A stretch of 64,000 nucleotides of DNA from Symbiodinium microadriaticum (lineage: Eukaryota > Sar > Dinophyceae > Suessiales > Symbiodiniaceae). Where the stretch lies: positions 208,960 through 272,959 of the forward strand of contig LSRX01000054.1 of the NCBI GenBank assembly GCA_001939145.1. Direction: 5' to 3'. Within the stretch, counting starts at the first letter, position 1. Each line of letters opens with the position of its first letter. Positions 44,834 to 57,185 of this stretch are shown piece by piece. Position numbers and translations under genes: made by a program. The notes beneath the pieces are model-generated. The model made no database searches, had not been told where the DNA came from, and worked only from the letters and a program-made list of their open reading frames with translations.

Positions 44834-47653
44834 AGGCCGTTATAAGTACCGCAACGACTCCGCTCTTCTCATTTGGCGAAACGTTTTCGGCTGGACGCCT
44901 GGTGCTCGTCTCAGCGGTCTGCTTTTGACGCTCCTGAACACACGAGCCTCCGATTGCGTGGCGACGGTTTTCTCGAGCGGCCCTTTCGTTCTCTTTGTGT
45001 GCCGCGTTGCTGCGCCAAAGGCGGCCTCCAATAGTGGCGACTTGCGGTTCTTTTTCGTGGACAAACACTCCAGATTGCCGTTCGGCAAATAATTGACTCA
45101 GGCTGGCCCGGGTCAGCCTGCAGCGTCGGCATCTGGGCGTCTCCACTTCGCCAGCGACGCTTCGCTGCTGCTGCGCAATGTTCCTGCGCAGTGTGGGCAC
45201 CAGTCCAGTGCCATGATCACATGTTCGCCAAGCAAGGATCGATTCTGTTGCGAGTGCACTGTACTTCAACTCTCAAGCATGGCACAGACCGGTCTTTGAA
45301 GTCACCCCTTAGCTTCCCGCGACCCCGCCTTCGTGAGGGCCTGATCTTCCCACATCTGCGATCTGGGCACGGTAGCCACAGATGAAAGGGGATGGGAGAT
45401 CGAGATGCAAGTGGCATCACACCTCTCCCCCACTTACTCAGGCCTGGAAAGTGTCGGCGGGGAGCACTCAAAGGCAGACACCAAACTGCCTGCATGGCTC
45501 AGCAAGCCTGCATAGTCTTCAAACTACAGGATGAGGAAGAGTCCCCCGACAGGTTGCCTGCGCAAGACATGGCCGTAGAAATCGCCAAGTGGCGGAGGCT
45601 GCCAAATGCGGTCCAAATCGTGCCACCTCAAGCCAGCCAAGCTGCACAGACCCACAGCGACTCAACGTTTTGAGCCAAGGGGCCAAGGGCATCTGCCACG
45701 GAGCCGGCAGCAGAGAAACAGACGCGCGCCGCTCCTGCGAAACAATGCTTTCTGGCATTCTCATTTGCAGCTGAGCTCTGGAACGCCCAGCTTAATGCTG
45801 ATTGGTCAGTAAACCCGAATACCATCACTCCGACAGGACCTGCCTTTGCACTGCGTCGCCGAAATCGGGCAGCCTCAGAGCAATGGCCGTCACAGACCTC
45901 TGCCTCTGCCTCATCCGTCGCTCCTCCCCAAAGCCCGAGGCTTGGGCTCGCCCGCGGAACTTGAATCGAGTTGAGCCGGTCGAGCACGACAAAAGGTAGA
46001 GTCCTGCAAAGGACAAGGGAGGAAGGACCCCTCTGCGCGAATGACTCCACCTGGCCTCGGTGGCGTTTCCATCTTTACAACCTGCACTAAGTGCAGCTCT
46101 CCAAGCCAGGGGCCCTTTCTTCACCGCAGTCTGATGCCTGCGACATCTCTCCGGCCTCAAAGGCAGAAGAACCCCTTTTCAGACTTCCCGCTCATTCTTC
46201 GGCCTATGACAGCCATGCTCTCAAGGTCAAATCACGCTGAGCAGGGAGCCCAGGGGATGTTGGACGGGCACCAAACCTCCTGAACATATGCCTCGCCACG
46301 AATTTCACAAAGCCTTACTGTGATCTTCCTGCGGATTCTCAGGGAACTTGGTATCTGGAGTCACTTTACGCGAGACTTCTGTGTAGGTTGGCAGGAATGT
46401 CTCTCCAGTGAATGGTGCCTCGTCTCGGCTCGTCCAGAACTCTCGATGACGCCTGAAGCATCGCCAAGACCGCTCTGAAAACTACATCCCCAACACGCAC
46501 AGCTCCTCCCCAAGTCTAAGTCCTGCATTCGTTGCAGTGTTCTGAGACTCTGAGGCCTCAGCTGCTGGAAGGTGAGGACGCGCTCCTGTCAAGCTGGAGT
46601 GGTTCTGACCATCAGATATCTTCATGCGGCCGACAGAAGAGGCCGGTGCAAGGCTTGCATGCACGGGGTGCAGGTCCAAACATGACTCGTAATCTTCGAG
46701 AGGCACGGAGACACGTTTGAAAGCTGATGTCAATGGCTGGGAGCACCCAAACGACATCGAGCTTCTCATAGACGAGGACTATCAGCTCCATGCATTCCGA
46801 AGGTCGAGATCTCACCTGCCGCCTGAGCCGCAGGCACAGTCGCCAGAATTAGCAACCTACCACATTCCGGACAAGCAGCCCTCAGAGTGAAATCCCGAAC
46901 TCCTCCCAAGGGATTGCAGTTGCATGCAGTTGCAATTGTGACGTGACCGGGTAGCCAGCCCGGGTCCGACTGAAGGCAGGTGGGAACTGGTGCTCGCGGT
47001 CTTCCGTTCAAGGCCACGGTTACCGGGATTTCCGCACCTTGAATCATTTATATGTACCCCAAACCTGCATGTTGTTCGCTGTTTGGAGCCCTACGCATCC
47101 TTGACGAGCCCTGGAACTGTCCAGGCACGTGGAGACACTGAAACAAACCGGGGGCAACGCAGCACTGCGGCGCCGAGTGCCACCTCGGCCGTCCAAAAAG
47201 AGACAGGCTTGGCTACCCAATCGGCGCTTCCACGTCGCAGATGTTGTGGGCCCAAAAATCCGATTCCAAGGCCCGGGCGAAGAAGAGCAGCAGCAGCGCC
47301 AAGCGACTCAGGTTGCCCAAGGCCTGCAGCCAGCGCTGGGGATGTTTTTGTCACTTGCTCGCGATGTCTGTGAGAAGCCCACTTTGATCCTTGAATTCGC
47401 GGCGTTGGAGGCGTCATCGATCCGTCGGGGCTGCAGTCGTCCGTTCTTCACTTGCTACAGCTCTGACTTGGAGCACAAGTCTAGCTACACACAAGACATA
47501 GACTGGCCGATGGCCTCGCGCCTCCAATTGTAATTTTCGAGGACGCCAAGAAAGGACGCCCAGTATATTTCCGAGCTCGTCGCAAGTTCGATGTGAGTGA
47601 TTGCGACGGAGTTTCTGTGCCCATGCGAAATCTCAGCGGCATGTGGCAGGGTT
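44834..47653. other. Unresolved stretch
   Basis: Overlapping open frames on both strands. The better ones are minus strand 45628-46050 (contains FTDQSALSWAFQSSAANEN) and a short minus-strand Cys motif ACPECGRLL near 46870. No family is recognised and no repeats are seen. Confidence 0.25.
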
Positions 47654-47764
47654 GAAAGGCGCCCCTGTGGGCTGCACTTTGCCGATGGGCCTGTGGCGGC
47701 CCAGTGGGGCCCAATGGGGCCTAGCAGGCCCATCGGAAAAGTGCAACCCACCGGGGCCCTCTCC
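47654..47764. repeat. Foldback (inverted repeat) with 39-base arms
   Basis: Left arm 47654-47692, loop 33 bases, right arm 47726-47764. The inner 24 bases of the arms (47669-47692 and 47726-47749) match at 22 positions; the outer part is looser. Both strands encode a similar Met/Gly/Pro-rich reading because of the symmetry. It resembles a small foldback/MITE-like repeat or a long RNA hairpin. No target-site duplication was established. Confidence 0.7.
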
Positions 47765-50381
47765 ACAAAGAGCCCCCCTTGCCGCGAGTCGCTAGACTTT
47801 CAGAGGACCCTAAAGCTCACCACCTTGGGACATGACTGGTCTGTGGGTGCAGTCGTGCAGTATGTCGCAGTTCGGGGCAGTGCTGGTCTTGTCTATGTTA
47901 GACTGTGCATGTTTGGCTTCTGAACACTCGCCACAGCGCAGAAAGCATCTCAGAGGCTGCTCTCTACTACGAGATCAGCCCGAGAGACACGGCGCCATGG
48001 CAGCAACGTTGTTGCGCCAGTTCTAACTAGGCAACCTGAAGGTAAGGCAACCTGATGCTACGACGAAACAGCTGCTTCTGCTGTGCAACAATCCAACCGG
48101 CTCCAGCCTGCATCAGAGCACGTTAAGAAATACCAAGCAAATCTTTCGGTGAGAAGCACACCCCACAGGGCGGCAGGCAAGCAGAGCTGGACGCCTCTAG
48201 AGCCAGCGCTGCAACCATAGCTCGATGCAGCACGGGCCGCCGAGGTGTTGGCAAAATGTCCTGGGAGTCCACGGCAAAGTGAAGAGAAAGCACATCGTGG
48301 CAGGGCCCGGGAAGGGCCTGACACGCTCTTGCACAGTAAGGTCCCTGCCAGCATCTGGCGCGAGGCATCAAACAAAGGCCGAGCAAGTCGAGAAGCACCA
48401 GGCAGGAAATCAAGCCACCTCAATGTTCGTGGCAGGACGGCCGCGCGATGGCGACGGCTCGGTTGAAACCGTCCATCTCAGCTGAACAGGGCCACGACCT
48501 GGTGACGACCACGACGGTGACCTCCGTCTGAAACGTGTGCATCAAACTCTGGGTTGCCTGCAATGCTCTTTCAGCTGAGCATATGGCAGCTGCGGCAACG
48601 CCCGGCTGCCGCAGGAGAGCCTCACGAGATCGTCTCGCAAAGAAGCCAAGGAGCACGCAGGCCGGCACAGCCGTGCGGCAGCATATGCATCTCTTTTCGC
48701 TCTCGGCGAGCCAGTGAGGCTGCAAAGCTGTCCAACCCAGCCGCATGACAACAGCGGTCAGGTTGCCCATCCTTGCTTCAGCTTGACTCGAAGGGAACTG
48801 TCCCTGCTAGCATGCAAGGCTTTGATACAGTACCCGATTGATTCCGTGTTGGCAAAAACTGTGGAGTGAAGCCTGCAAGGACACCAGATCACAGTTCAAC
48901 ACTGCATAAGCACAGACCATCAAGCCGCTTTATGACTGGAGACACGTCACGCACCACGCTTCCTCGCAGAAAGCGTCAATGCTTGACCTTGTGGTGGACA
49001 CGAATATTATTCGCTTTGCTGCCTGACTCAACCGTATAGTATTTTACGGCTGCTTATCTTTCGGAAGTTTGTTTGTAGGGCAACTGGTGTGCACCTACGA
49101 CCTACCACTGACCCACACCGATTGCACCACTTGCGCTCCCTTCGCCCCACATCTCGCCTGTGGCTGTGCGAAGGACCGCATGACTTGGAGCCGCACTGAC
49201 GGCCACGGAGTCTTTGTTCTCCAAGAACTGCTGCTTACAGATCTCGGCGATGTCCTGGTTCTTCAGCTTGGAAGTCACCTGCGAGGCAGAGCATTGTTGC
49301 AAAACCCAGGCCTGCCTCATCTCTGCCTCGATTGATTCTTGCGTTTCTTGCAGCACTTCTGCACGAAGAGAGCCAAGCTTTAACCGACTCCAGAATATGA
49401 CCCACCAAGCTTCCATGCTGGTATTGACACTTTTTCCAGTGCTTGTTCGGGCACCATCGCAACTGACTGCTGTGTGACATGTGGGTTTGCCCATCAGCTC
49501 TCGGGCAGTGCAAAGACAGCAAGGCTGCCCCATGACTCTGGCTCTTCCTTGAGCACGACCCTCCTTTTCAAAAGCAGCCTTGCTGCAAACCAGGACGATG
49601 GCCCAGTCCTGACTTGTGTCAGTGCATTGAAGTCTCGAAAGTTCACTGAAAGAACCTCACCGCACTTCCCTAGCAGACAAAAACAGAGACTCGGGAAGGA
49701 TGCCCCTATCACGAGCCGACCGACAGTCCTCCGGTGTCAGAGTTCGGACAGCCACCTCTGCCTCGCAAGGGACCTGAGGCAATGCGGACTCTCCCCTAGC
49801 ACGGCTGCTGCTGCCAGGTGCTAAGAACACAGCTGAACGCAGACACATCCTCGATGCCAAGATTCAATGTTGAAGGGCGCCTTCAACCGTATGTCTCCAA
49901 AGGACCGGGTAGTGTGCAGCCAGAGCAAGTCGTTGAAGGAGCCTGGCTCCGGCCAAAAGCTCACTGCGCAACCTGCAGCAGCTCCTTCCATGCAGACCCT
50001 GGCCTGTTGTTTTCTTCTCCTTGTACTTGTCCCTTCGCCCCACCTCGCTGACTGGATTCATGATTGGGGCGGGCAACTTCTGGAATGCAGATATGCATGG
50101 TCCGGCTCTATGCAGGGTCCACGGATGCAGACTCACATCGGTCCAAAATGAAAGTGAAAAAATCATCATGTTTACGCCAGCAGAAAGGGGTTACCGTGGG
50201 AGGGGGGCTGCGTTTGACAACCTGCTCTCTAAGTTAAAGAAACACACCCACAGACGAGCATCGAAGATCTCACAGAAGACTATCATCTCAAGCTTGTGGT
50301 GGTTGGCTTGAACGCTTCCACATCTGCGTACGCATCTGTGTTCATATGTAAGTCTCTCTACATGTGTGTATATAACAATAA
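47765..50381. other. Candidate minus-strand exons in an otherwise unresolved stretch
   Basis: Minus-strand readings that look like protein: about 48500-48640 (EALLRQPGVAAAAICSAERA, then QTEVTVVVV) and about 49215-49365 (LQETQESIEAEMRQAWVLQQ, then NQDIAEICKQQFLENKD). A third is about 49530-49680 (RTGPSSWFAARLLLKRRVVL). All are helical or mixed, without a known family. They suggest one or more minus-strand genes across 48-50 kb. Confidence 0.35.
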
Positions 50382-50467
50382 GAATATATATATATATATA
50401 TACATACATGTGTGTATATTATATATATATATATATATACATACATACATACATACATACATACATN
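50382..50467. repeat. AT and CATA microsatellite with an assembly gap base
   Basis: Alternating AT runs and (CATA)n, ending at an N at 50467. Array length uncertain. Confidence 0.85.
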
Positions 50468-51030
50468 GACACTCTAACGAACATCGAGCGCCTTTGACCT
50501 CCAAACAAGCTTCTCAACTGCCGCGGACACAACATATGCTTCAGGCTATGCGACATCTATGGAAGCTTGGGCGAAGGACTCTGGAAGCCTTTCTGCAAAG
50601 TCAAGCACTCTTAAGTCTTCACATTACATGATTCATTCAACACGGTGCATGAAAACATGTCTGTGCGTGTTGTGGACGGGAGAAATCTCAATCTAAGCGC
50701 AACAAACATTCTTTTTACGGCCATCTGTCTTTGGTGCTTGAATCACAGCACGGGACTTAGGCAGGTAGCTCACGGCTGATGAGCTGGCTCATAGCATGCC
50801 CAAGAGCCTGGCATGTGTAGTGTGGCATAACGGTGGTTTTGTAGTGTCTAGGGTCTTCCAACCTCTGCCAAACTTCAAACTTATTCTGCTGCCTGCGCTG
50901 TCTACTAATTAGCCTACCAGTTCAAGCGTCCACTGCAGCTGTCATCCCCGCGCATCTCAGATCTCAGGCCGTCATGCTCAGTTCTTCGGGCCCGGAGGCA
51001 ATTTGGTGAAAGCCACAGAACTATGAACCT

Positions 51031-52437
51031 TTGCACTTGGTTGCTGCAGAAGCAACAAGCAACAACGAAGATGATGACTGTGCTAGACGTCAAATGCTCC
51101 TCAAGACCAACTCCCAGAAGGCGAAGCATGTTTTGAGAGTCTACATTGAGTCTACATTCTCTTTGTCCATGGCTCCGAGGACTGGACCCAAGAAGCTTCC
51201 ATCTGCAAGTCGTTGTGCAAGAGCTTCTTGACCACCAGAAGCCTAAGGTGGGCTGAAGCAGGTCCCGATCTCGGGGGCACAACGACCCGCTTCATGTGAG
51301 TATGCAAGCCACACGGTCGAATAAGAAATTGTGCGCGATGCCATGCGCAGTACCTGAGCCTGTAGACCCACACGTGAGCAAAGCCTTGCAAACCGACTTT
51401 GTCATATCGTACTTTAATATGTATGTATGTATGTATGTATGCATGCATGCATGCATGCATGTATGTATGTATGTATGTATGCAAGGGCTCAGAAAACCGA
51501 CTACAGCGTCGGATAGCTGGAAGCCCCAGTGCCCGCATCATTGCCCATGTATGGGAAGGGCACGTCTAGAAGAGCTAGAGCTCGGTGGTGGAATGCGGAT
51601 CGTCGTCAAGACATTGCCTGGCAAGGCTGCTTTAGATGTGGTGGATGCCCATGGCCAAGCTACACAAGCATGCTGACGGGGCCGGTGGTGTGGCCCACCA
51701 TGGACAATTTTTGCTCGTGCAGGTTGAGCGGTGTCTATGTTGATGCCGACGCAGCAGGTCTCTGGCTTGATGGCCCCGAAGGGAATACATGCTACGATGA
51801 TCCTGGTGAGAGCTTTTGCGCGAATGGCGCAGATGAAGTGTCGGGGGGTAACGTTGCATCCGACAACATCCAGGCTGCCATGGACTTGCTTGGGGATGGC
51901 TATGGCAGGACCGGACTTTGCATGGAAGTGTCTGGGTGGCTTGACGACGCAAGTAAACATGGCCTGCTTCTTTTCACGCAACTACATGATGAGCCTGGCT
52001 TTGCTACAAGGTGGCTTGGGGTTTGGGAGCCTTTGCCTGAAGCTTCGTATGACCATGGATTGCGGCAACAGTTTGGTGGTGGTGCCTTCCAAAACCACCA
52101 CTGGAAGCTCTTCTGCCACATGCGCGGCATTCGACCCGCATTGGTTTGTGACTGGGACCTTGCCGGTGAGCAGGTGCAGGCTGTAGTTCCCAACATTGAT
52201 TGCAACGTCCAGCAGGCTGCGGCGTTGAACGTCGATCTCTCATGCGTGCCGCACGGGCTGCGGTGGAAGGAACTCGTTGCGGAGGACCACGGCTACTACA
52301 ACGACCCCTTCAGCATAAACATGTGCATCGTCCCATTGAGGCTGCAGGAGCACTCCAACCACTCCATGAGGGAAGAGGGCGTCTGCATTTCGGACTCCGG
52401 TGCACGCTTATCCTTCGATCCAGGGGGATGCTCCTGA
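51031..52437 (+). CDS. Cys-rich protein of unknown function, opposite in direction to its neighbours
   Basis: The best part is a long exon, 51723-52437 (acceptor GTGCAG|G, stop TGA), of about 238 residues with clean codon use. It holds ten Cys (for example NTCYDD, SFCANG, LCMEV, VCDWD, DCNVQQ, SCVPHG, MCIVP, VCISD, GCS at the end) and motifs VYVDADAAGLWLDGPEG and GYYNDPFSIN. Spaced Cys suggest disulphides and an extracytoplasmic place, but no signal peptide was found; it would be in a missing 5' exon. Probable upstream exons lie at about 51054-51140 (DDDCARRQMLLKTNSQKAKH) and 51180-51247 (FHLQVVVQELLDHQKPK). Family not recognised. It may sit inside an intron of the minus-strand phosphatase gene if that gene extends further left. 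Confidence 0.6.
51418..51483. repeat. ATGT/ATGC tetranucleotide array
   Basis: Pattern (ATGT)n-(ATGC)n-(ATGT)n, so the central ATGC part is self-complementary. It lies just upstream of the Cys-rich exon. Confidence 0.9.
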
Positions 52438-53083
52438 AGGCGTGGGCCGACAAAGAGTGACATGCAGATCTCTTGGAAAACCTTCAACGGGGCGTTGAGC
52501 ATGCGGAGCTGTTTTGACTCACTCTACTGTCTGAGGGCAAACTTCAGCAGTGGTTTTGTGTACAAGCGGTCTGACATCACAAATTAGAGTGAGAAGGTGC
52601 AGTTGCAGGCGCCCTCATCTTTAGATTTTTGCTGCAGGACTTGGCCTGGTGCATACGACTTTTCAGCTTTGAGCTGGTCGGGTTATGGTACCTCGCCTCG
52701 CCTAGCTGCCGCTCCTAGGTGGTCTGAAGTCTGTTGCTGCCTTCCATTGTTTGGTTTGCTCACACAGACACCCTAGCGAGTCCCGAACATTTAATTATGT
52801 GCATGTTTTGTTAGGCTGCGTCCGAGCCGGATTCTGTGCCTCTGAAAGTGAAAGTGAAAATACAGTTCGCATGTATGGGTATGTTTTGATTTCTTATAAA
52901 TGCCGATGTACCCTTGATTAATGCTTGCCTGCTTAACTTTCCGTCTCCTCGCTTGCTTTTATTTGTGCATGTATCACGTTAGTTGCTCTATTTTGCATGA
53001 ACTATGCGCTCTATCATTCTGTCGAATACAAGCCTATTCATAAGTTTGGAAACACGCGGTGGTGTCCAGCATGTCCTACCTGC
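52438..53083. other. 3' flank of the Cys-rich gene, nothing recognised
   Basis: No coding sequence or repeat seen. The region should hold further 3' exons of the minus-strand phosphatase, but I could not find the expected S-R-x-x-G-D motif. Confidence 0.25.
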
Positions 53084-55906
53084 CTTCAAGGTGCCGCCGA
53101 AGTCGAGGACTTTGCCTCCTGCGGCTTTTACCCGGTTGTACTCCTCTTTCCTGTCAGGGCGGGAAAGCTGGCTGTGAGAAAGCCTTTGCAAATCGTAGGG
53201 CCTTGAGGACCACAACCTGTAAAGGTGTCCGAAACTTGTAACAACAGAGTGCCTCGATGGAACGTGGTCATGTGAAAGAGCCACGACCTTGCAGCTGCGG
53301 GTCCAAGTATGCTTGAATTGAAGACAACTCAAACACAACAGTGTATGGGAAGCCGGTGACTGGCCTTGTGGCCATGCAGCAACAAAGCCCGACTGTCACC
53401 GCACCATGCCTACAGCCAGATTGAAGAACAGCTCACCAGAAAGGCAGGCATTCCACATCAAGGCTTCATCTGCCGGGCCACTAAGAAGATCTTGGCCTCA
53501 CCCGCACAGCCCGGGACGGTGCGCGCACCTAGTTGGCTGCAGGAGCACGGATACTACCCGAAGCAAGAGTGACAAGACTCAGACCTTAAGTCGAAGCTAC
53601 AAGCCTGAAAGCCAACCAGAATCTGGCACCATTTAGGCTGGCAGTAGCTCCAGTGCATCAGCACTGCGCATGTCAACTTTAGCCTATGACGGTAACGAAA
53701 TGCGGGATTGATCAAGTGTATTTTGTGAAGCAGCGAAAGCGTTTTGACGACAAGGTACCATGTCACGCTAGTCGAACTTGGGATGAGGTTTCCATGCAAA
53801 ATGAATTCTTATCGCCCGTTCTCGCACCACGTCGTTAAAGCCCATCTTACAGTAGTACAGGCCAACCCAACACTTTGGTCCTGCAATTGTGCAATATTCT
53901 TCCCATATCGCCATATCTTCTTGGCGAAAAGTGCCTCGCGGCTGTTCACTAAAAACGTTTGCCATGCCTCTCTACACGAAACGAGGCAGTTCAGGGTGCA
54001 CGTGCATTTCCTCAAGGGTATCGCTCTTGGGAGTATCGCTTTCCCACACCAATGGACCGTGTCTCATCCTGCCGTGGTCCAGGTACGACCCTGTCCCCGC
54101 CACGCTCATCGTGTGCAAGAACCCCCTATCTTCCCTCCAGCTACGAGTAGCTTCTGGAATGTAAACAGCGGCGTCTTGACGGGGGCTTCCCTGAGCGCTG
54201 GGGGACTATGCACTGGCATGCTTCTGGCCAGTGCTGCTGCGGTGTCCGCCCCCCGAACGAACTCCGCTGCCATGGTTTGGTGCTCTGGCAGAGCTCGGCG
54301 ATGTCCCCAAAAGATGAAAGCAGAAACGGAAACAAATCGGTAGTCGTGGGGGTGACTAGGACTGTAGTGCAGAACACAAGCAGGTTCCAAAAAATGGAAT
54401 GGCAAGATCAGAAGTGCCGGAACCAAGACAGCAAGACATCAAAATGTGCCCAAGCGTAGAAGTGCAGCATTGTTCATAACGATTTGGGATGCAACATTTG
54501 GGATGCTTCCAGAAATTTATCGCGACTCGGTATGATTTGGAGTAAAGCCCGGAAAGCCGCTGCTGCAGCCCAAGGCGCTCTTACTCTCGAAGCCATGCGC
54601 CAGCAAAGCAAAGACCGCCGATGTCCTCACAATCCACAATTTCCAAAATCCATGCACCCATGCAGGAGCACTCTCTTGTAGCTGCAGGGTTGAGAGCACC
54701 CGCAGAGCGAGAAGAGTTCGTAAAAACAAGAACTGCCGAGCTGATCTCTACCACTGGATATCACTGGGAAAGACCTTAAGCATCAAAGCAACTCGGATGA
54801 CTCTGGCCTGCAGCAGCCTATGCCTGCTGTTGCCATGTCTGTTTGGTTGCTGACACTTGGCAGAAGTTTGGAGCCAGTGAGACATGAACAAGATTGGAAT
54901 CATGTTCCGGAAGCTTGCTCTAGCCGAGGGGCCCGTCTGTCCAGTGGCCTTCAGATGCCACTTTCATCAAGTCCTTCAGACACAAAAGGACTGATTGATG
55001 CGTAAATCATGGCGAAGCGGAGAGGTGATCTTCGGCGACCTTCGGGGCACATGTTTTTGGAAGTGGGCTGCACTGCTCACACTGCGGTCCCGTTCGGCAG
55101 CGCGGCAGGCGCCTGGTCGGAGCAATCACACGGAATCCGCGAAAGCTGCCTTTCATAAAGTTCTTAGCATTCTGGCATGGTCAATGTCAACACTTCTCCG
55201 AGGCCTCGAAGAGAGTCGCGGAGAAGCTCCACCTAACAGAGCAAGACCAGAGCAAGGCTGCTGATCGCGAACTTTCAATTGGTCCAATCACCAGCATCAC
55301 TGCCTCGCCTCCTGCACTCCGTTGAGCGCTGCTACTCCTTGCATCCACGAAGAGAGAGTCACCTGCCTGGAATGCACTTTTGTGTCAGCGGCCTCTGGTT
55401 TGGTTCAGCTCGGAGTTGTAGACATCATGCAGAATTCCCGGAAATCGCTTGGCCACGTGCGCGGCACTGGCACCCCCACAGTGCCCATCCAAGATGCCAA
55501 TGAGAAAGCCCACGTCTGCCACATCAGCAGCGGAGAGATGGCTCTGGTCTTCGGAGCTGCCTCCCTGCTTGTCTACCCCCACGGTCAATCCTTGTTGAAC
55601 GCCTTCACTCGGGCGCACGGAAATGCACTGCCAGCCATCTTTCCGTCTGACAGGCATACAGCGCACGCGAGTGCCATGCATCAGACCGCTGGGCGTCAGC
55701 GGAACCACGTTCCGATTCAGGGCGCCACCAATGGGTATGCTCATCTCGACCCCATCATCAGACAGGACTTTGCCAACTTGGCGCCGGCCGCTGTACCACA
55801 ACACCATACCACTTCCGCGGGCAGGATTGCAGGCTTCCTCCGGGGACTCCTCAGCCTCTACGGACTCTACGGCCGATTGGTGCCGCTTTGCCTCGCACTC
55901 GGCGCA
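53084..55906 (-). CDS. PP2C-type protein phosphatase, possibly fused to a cold-shock-like domain (partial exons)
   Basis: Exon 55385-55906 (minus) contains GSGMVLWYSGRRQVGKVLS and DDGVEMSIP, which resemble the G-x-V-x-W-(F/Y) and DDG strands of a cold-shock fold though the aromatic RNP1 motif is lost. It passes directly into a PP2C start: GVDKQGGSSEDQSHL (motif 1, metal-binding ED) and FLIGILDGHCGGASAAHVAK (motif 2, DGHGG-like). A second exon, 53084-53150 (acceptor TGACAG|G, donor AAG|GC), reads KEEYNRVKAAGGKVLDFGG, the E-x-x-R-V-x-A-A-G-G-x-V motif of the PP2C core. PP2C enzymes remove phosphate from Ser/Thr with two metal ions. Middle exons (GDSR motif) and the C-terminus were not found; a weak candidate lies near 55280-55360. 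Order and strand agree with one gene. Confidence 0.6.
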
Positions 55907-57114
55907 CTGCAAAGTGTCAGCATGTGCAGTCGTGGCATGGGGACAGGCTAGGTCAACCCATTCCTTGCCAAGCGACCCAATTCTCCGTCGATGTTGCTGC
56001 TGCTCTCTTCATGGCGATACATCACGAACAGGGACCGAAGCTACACTTCTGCACGGAGGATACATCCTGGTGTCGTTGTGCTGCGTGCTCAAGCGAATGC
56101 TTGCTGCAGTACTCCTGCGATGCTTCCACTTCTCTACTTCCCAGGTTACAGCTTGAAAGTGTAGCCTACCTTGAAACGCAAAGCTGCGAAGATGTGATGA
56201 AAAGAGCCATGCTTTCATAGCCTATTTCCATGTGCCTGTATTTTCCAACTTCACTCCAGAACATCTGAACCACGAAGACATCCACGCTCTCTGAGTTTCC
56301 AAGACTAGCAGACTAGCAGCTTCTCCAAAGCACATATCATTGCCAAAACCCCAGGCGTGGGACGTCCAAGCTGAAGATCAGCAGGAGAACCTACCACAAA
56401 ACTCCGACAGGCGCTGAGGCGCTGCTGTGACTTTACAGGATCTGAGGCACGCAAGTCTGCAAAAATGGGGACTTGGTTTTGGTGTACTTGGTACTGGCCG
56501 GTAATGCTTATGACAAGCAGGTCATTGTAGGGATTTGGTAGCATCGTTTCTGCTTGGTTCTCAAGACCGCTTGCGAGCGTTAACTCCTCACATCTACAAA
56601 AGACCTAAAGCCAGCAGCTTGTTTCAACGATCAAGCACTCTCCCTTGCAGTTTGGAGACTGCAGCCATTGATCTGCCGGATTTCGATCCTCCAGCTTCGA
56701 GCGACTTCCGCAGAGATTTCGGTGTACGCAAGGCAAGGACAAACAAGAGCATGTCTCGAAGGAGCTGACGCTTTCCTCGCGTCACTTTGTGCCGGCACCC
56801 ATGTCTTTCTCGACTCAATGCGCCTTTTAGCGCCCTCTCGTCGACCACAATAAATGCTGTGGCACGATGCATTATCTCATTATCAGCACGCTGGAAGCCT
56901 TTGTTCAGCTCCCTGCGGCGAATCGATGAGGCCTCTCACGAGCACGGCTGGCACTCCTGATGGAAGCAGAATGATGGGTCGTGGCAATGTCAATTCAGTG
57001 CTGTGCTTCATCAGCATGAGTCATCAAAAAGCCTTGCCACTGACAAGCATCGACTGAACCCGTATGCCTCAGAACGGCATGGCAAAGCCACGCGCCGAGA
57101 ACATGCGCAGGTGC
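55907..57114. other. Unresolved stretch
   Basis: Possible 5' exons of the phosphatase gene should lie here on the minus strand. A protein-like minus-strand reading occurs near 56640-56740 (TPKSLRKSLEAGGSKSGRS). Nothing definite. Confidence 0.2.
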
Positions 57115-57185
57115 CTCCAACCAGTACTCTTCGATCTCTGCCAACGAAAAGGCTGCGCGGTACTTCTTCAACAGCTCGTCAAAAC
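57115..57185 (-). CDS. Exon of an unknown protein
   Basis: Minus-strand exon with acceptor TTTTCAG|G and donor GAG|GC. It encodes FDELLKKYRAAFSLAEIEEY followed by WLE. Amphipathic helix, no family assigned. The splice sites fit the same pattern as the other genes here. Confidence 0.45.

Noticed and set aside
44607..45092. Plus-strand frame of 161 codons overlapping the minus-strand membrane protein
   Set aside because: The minus-strand reading has far more natural protein composition; the plus one is Thr/Ser/Arg-rich shadow sequence.
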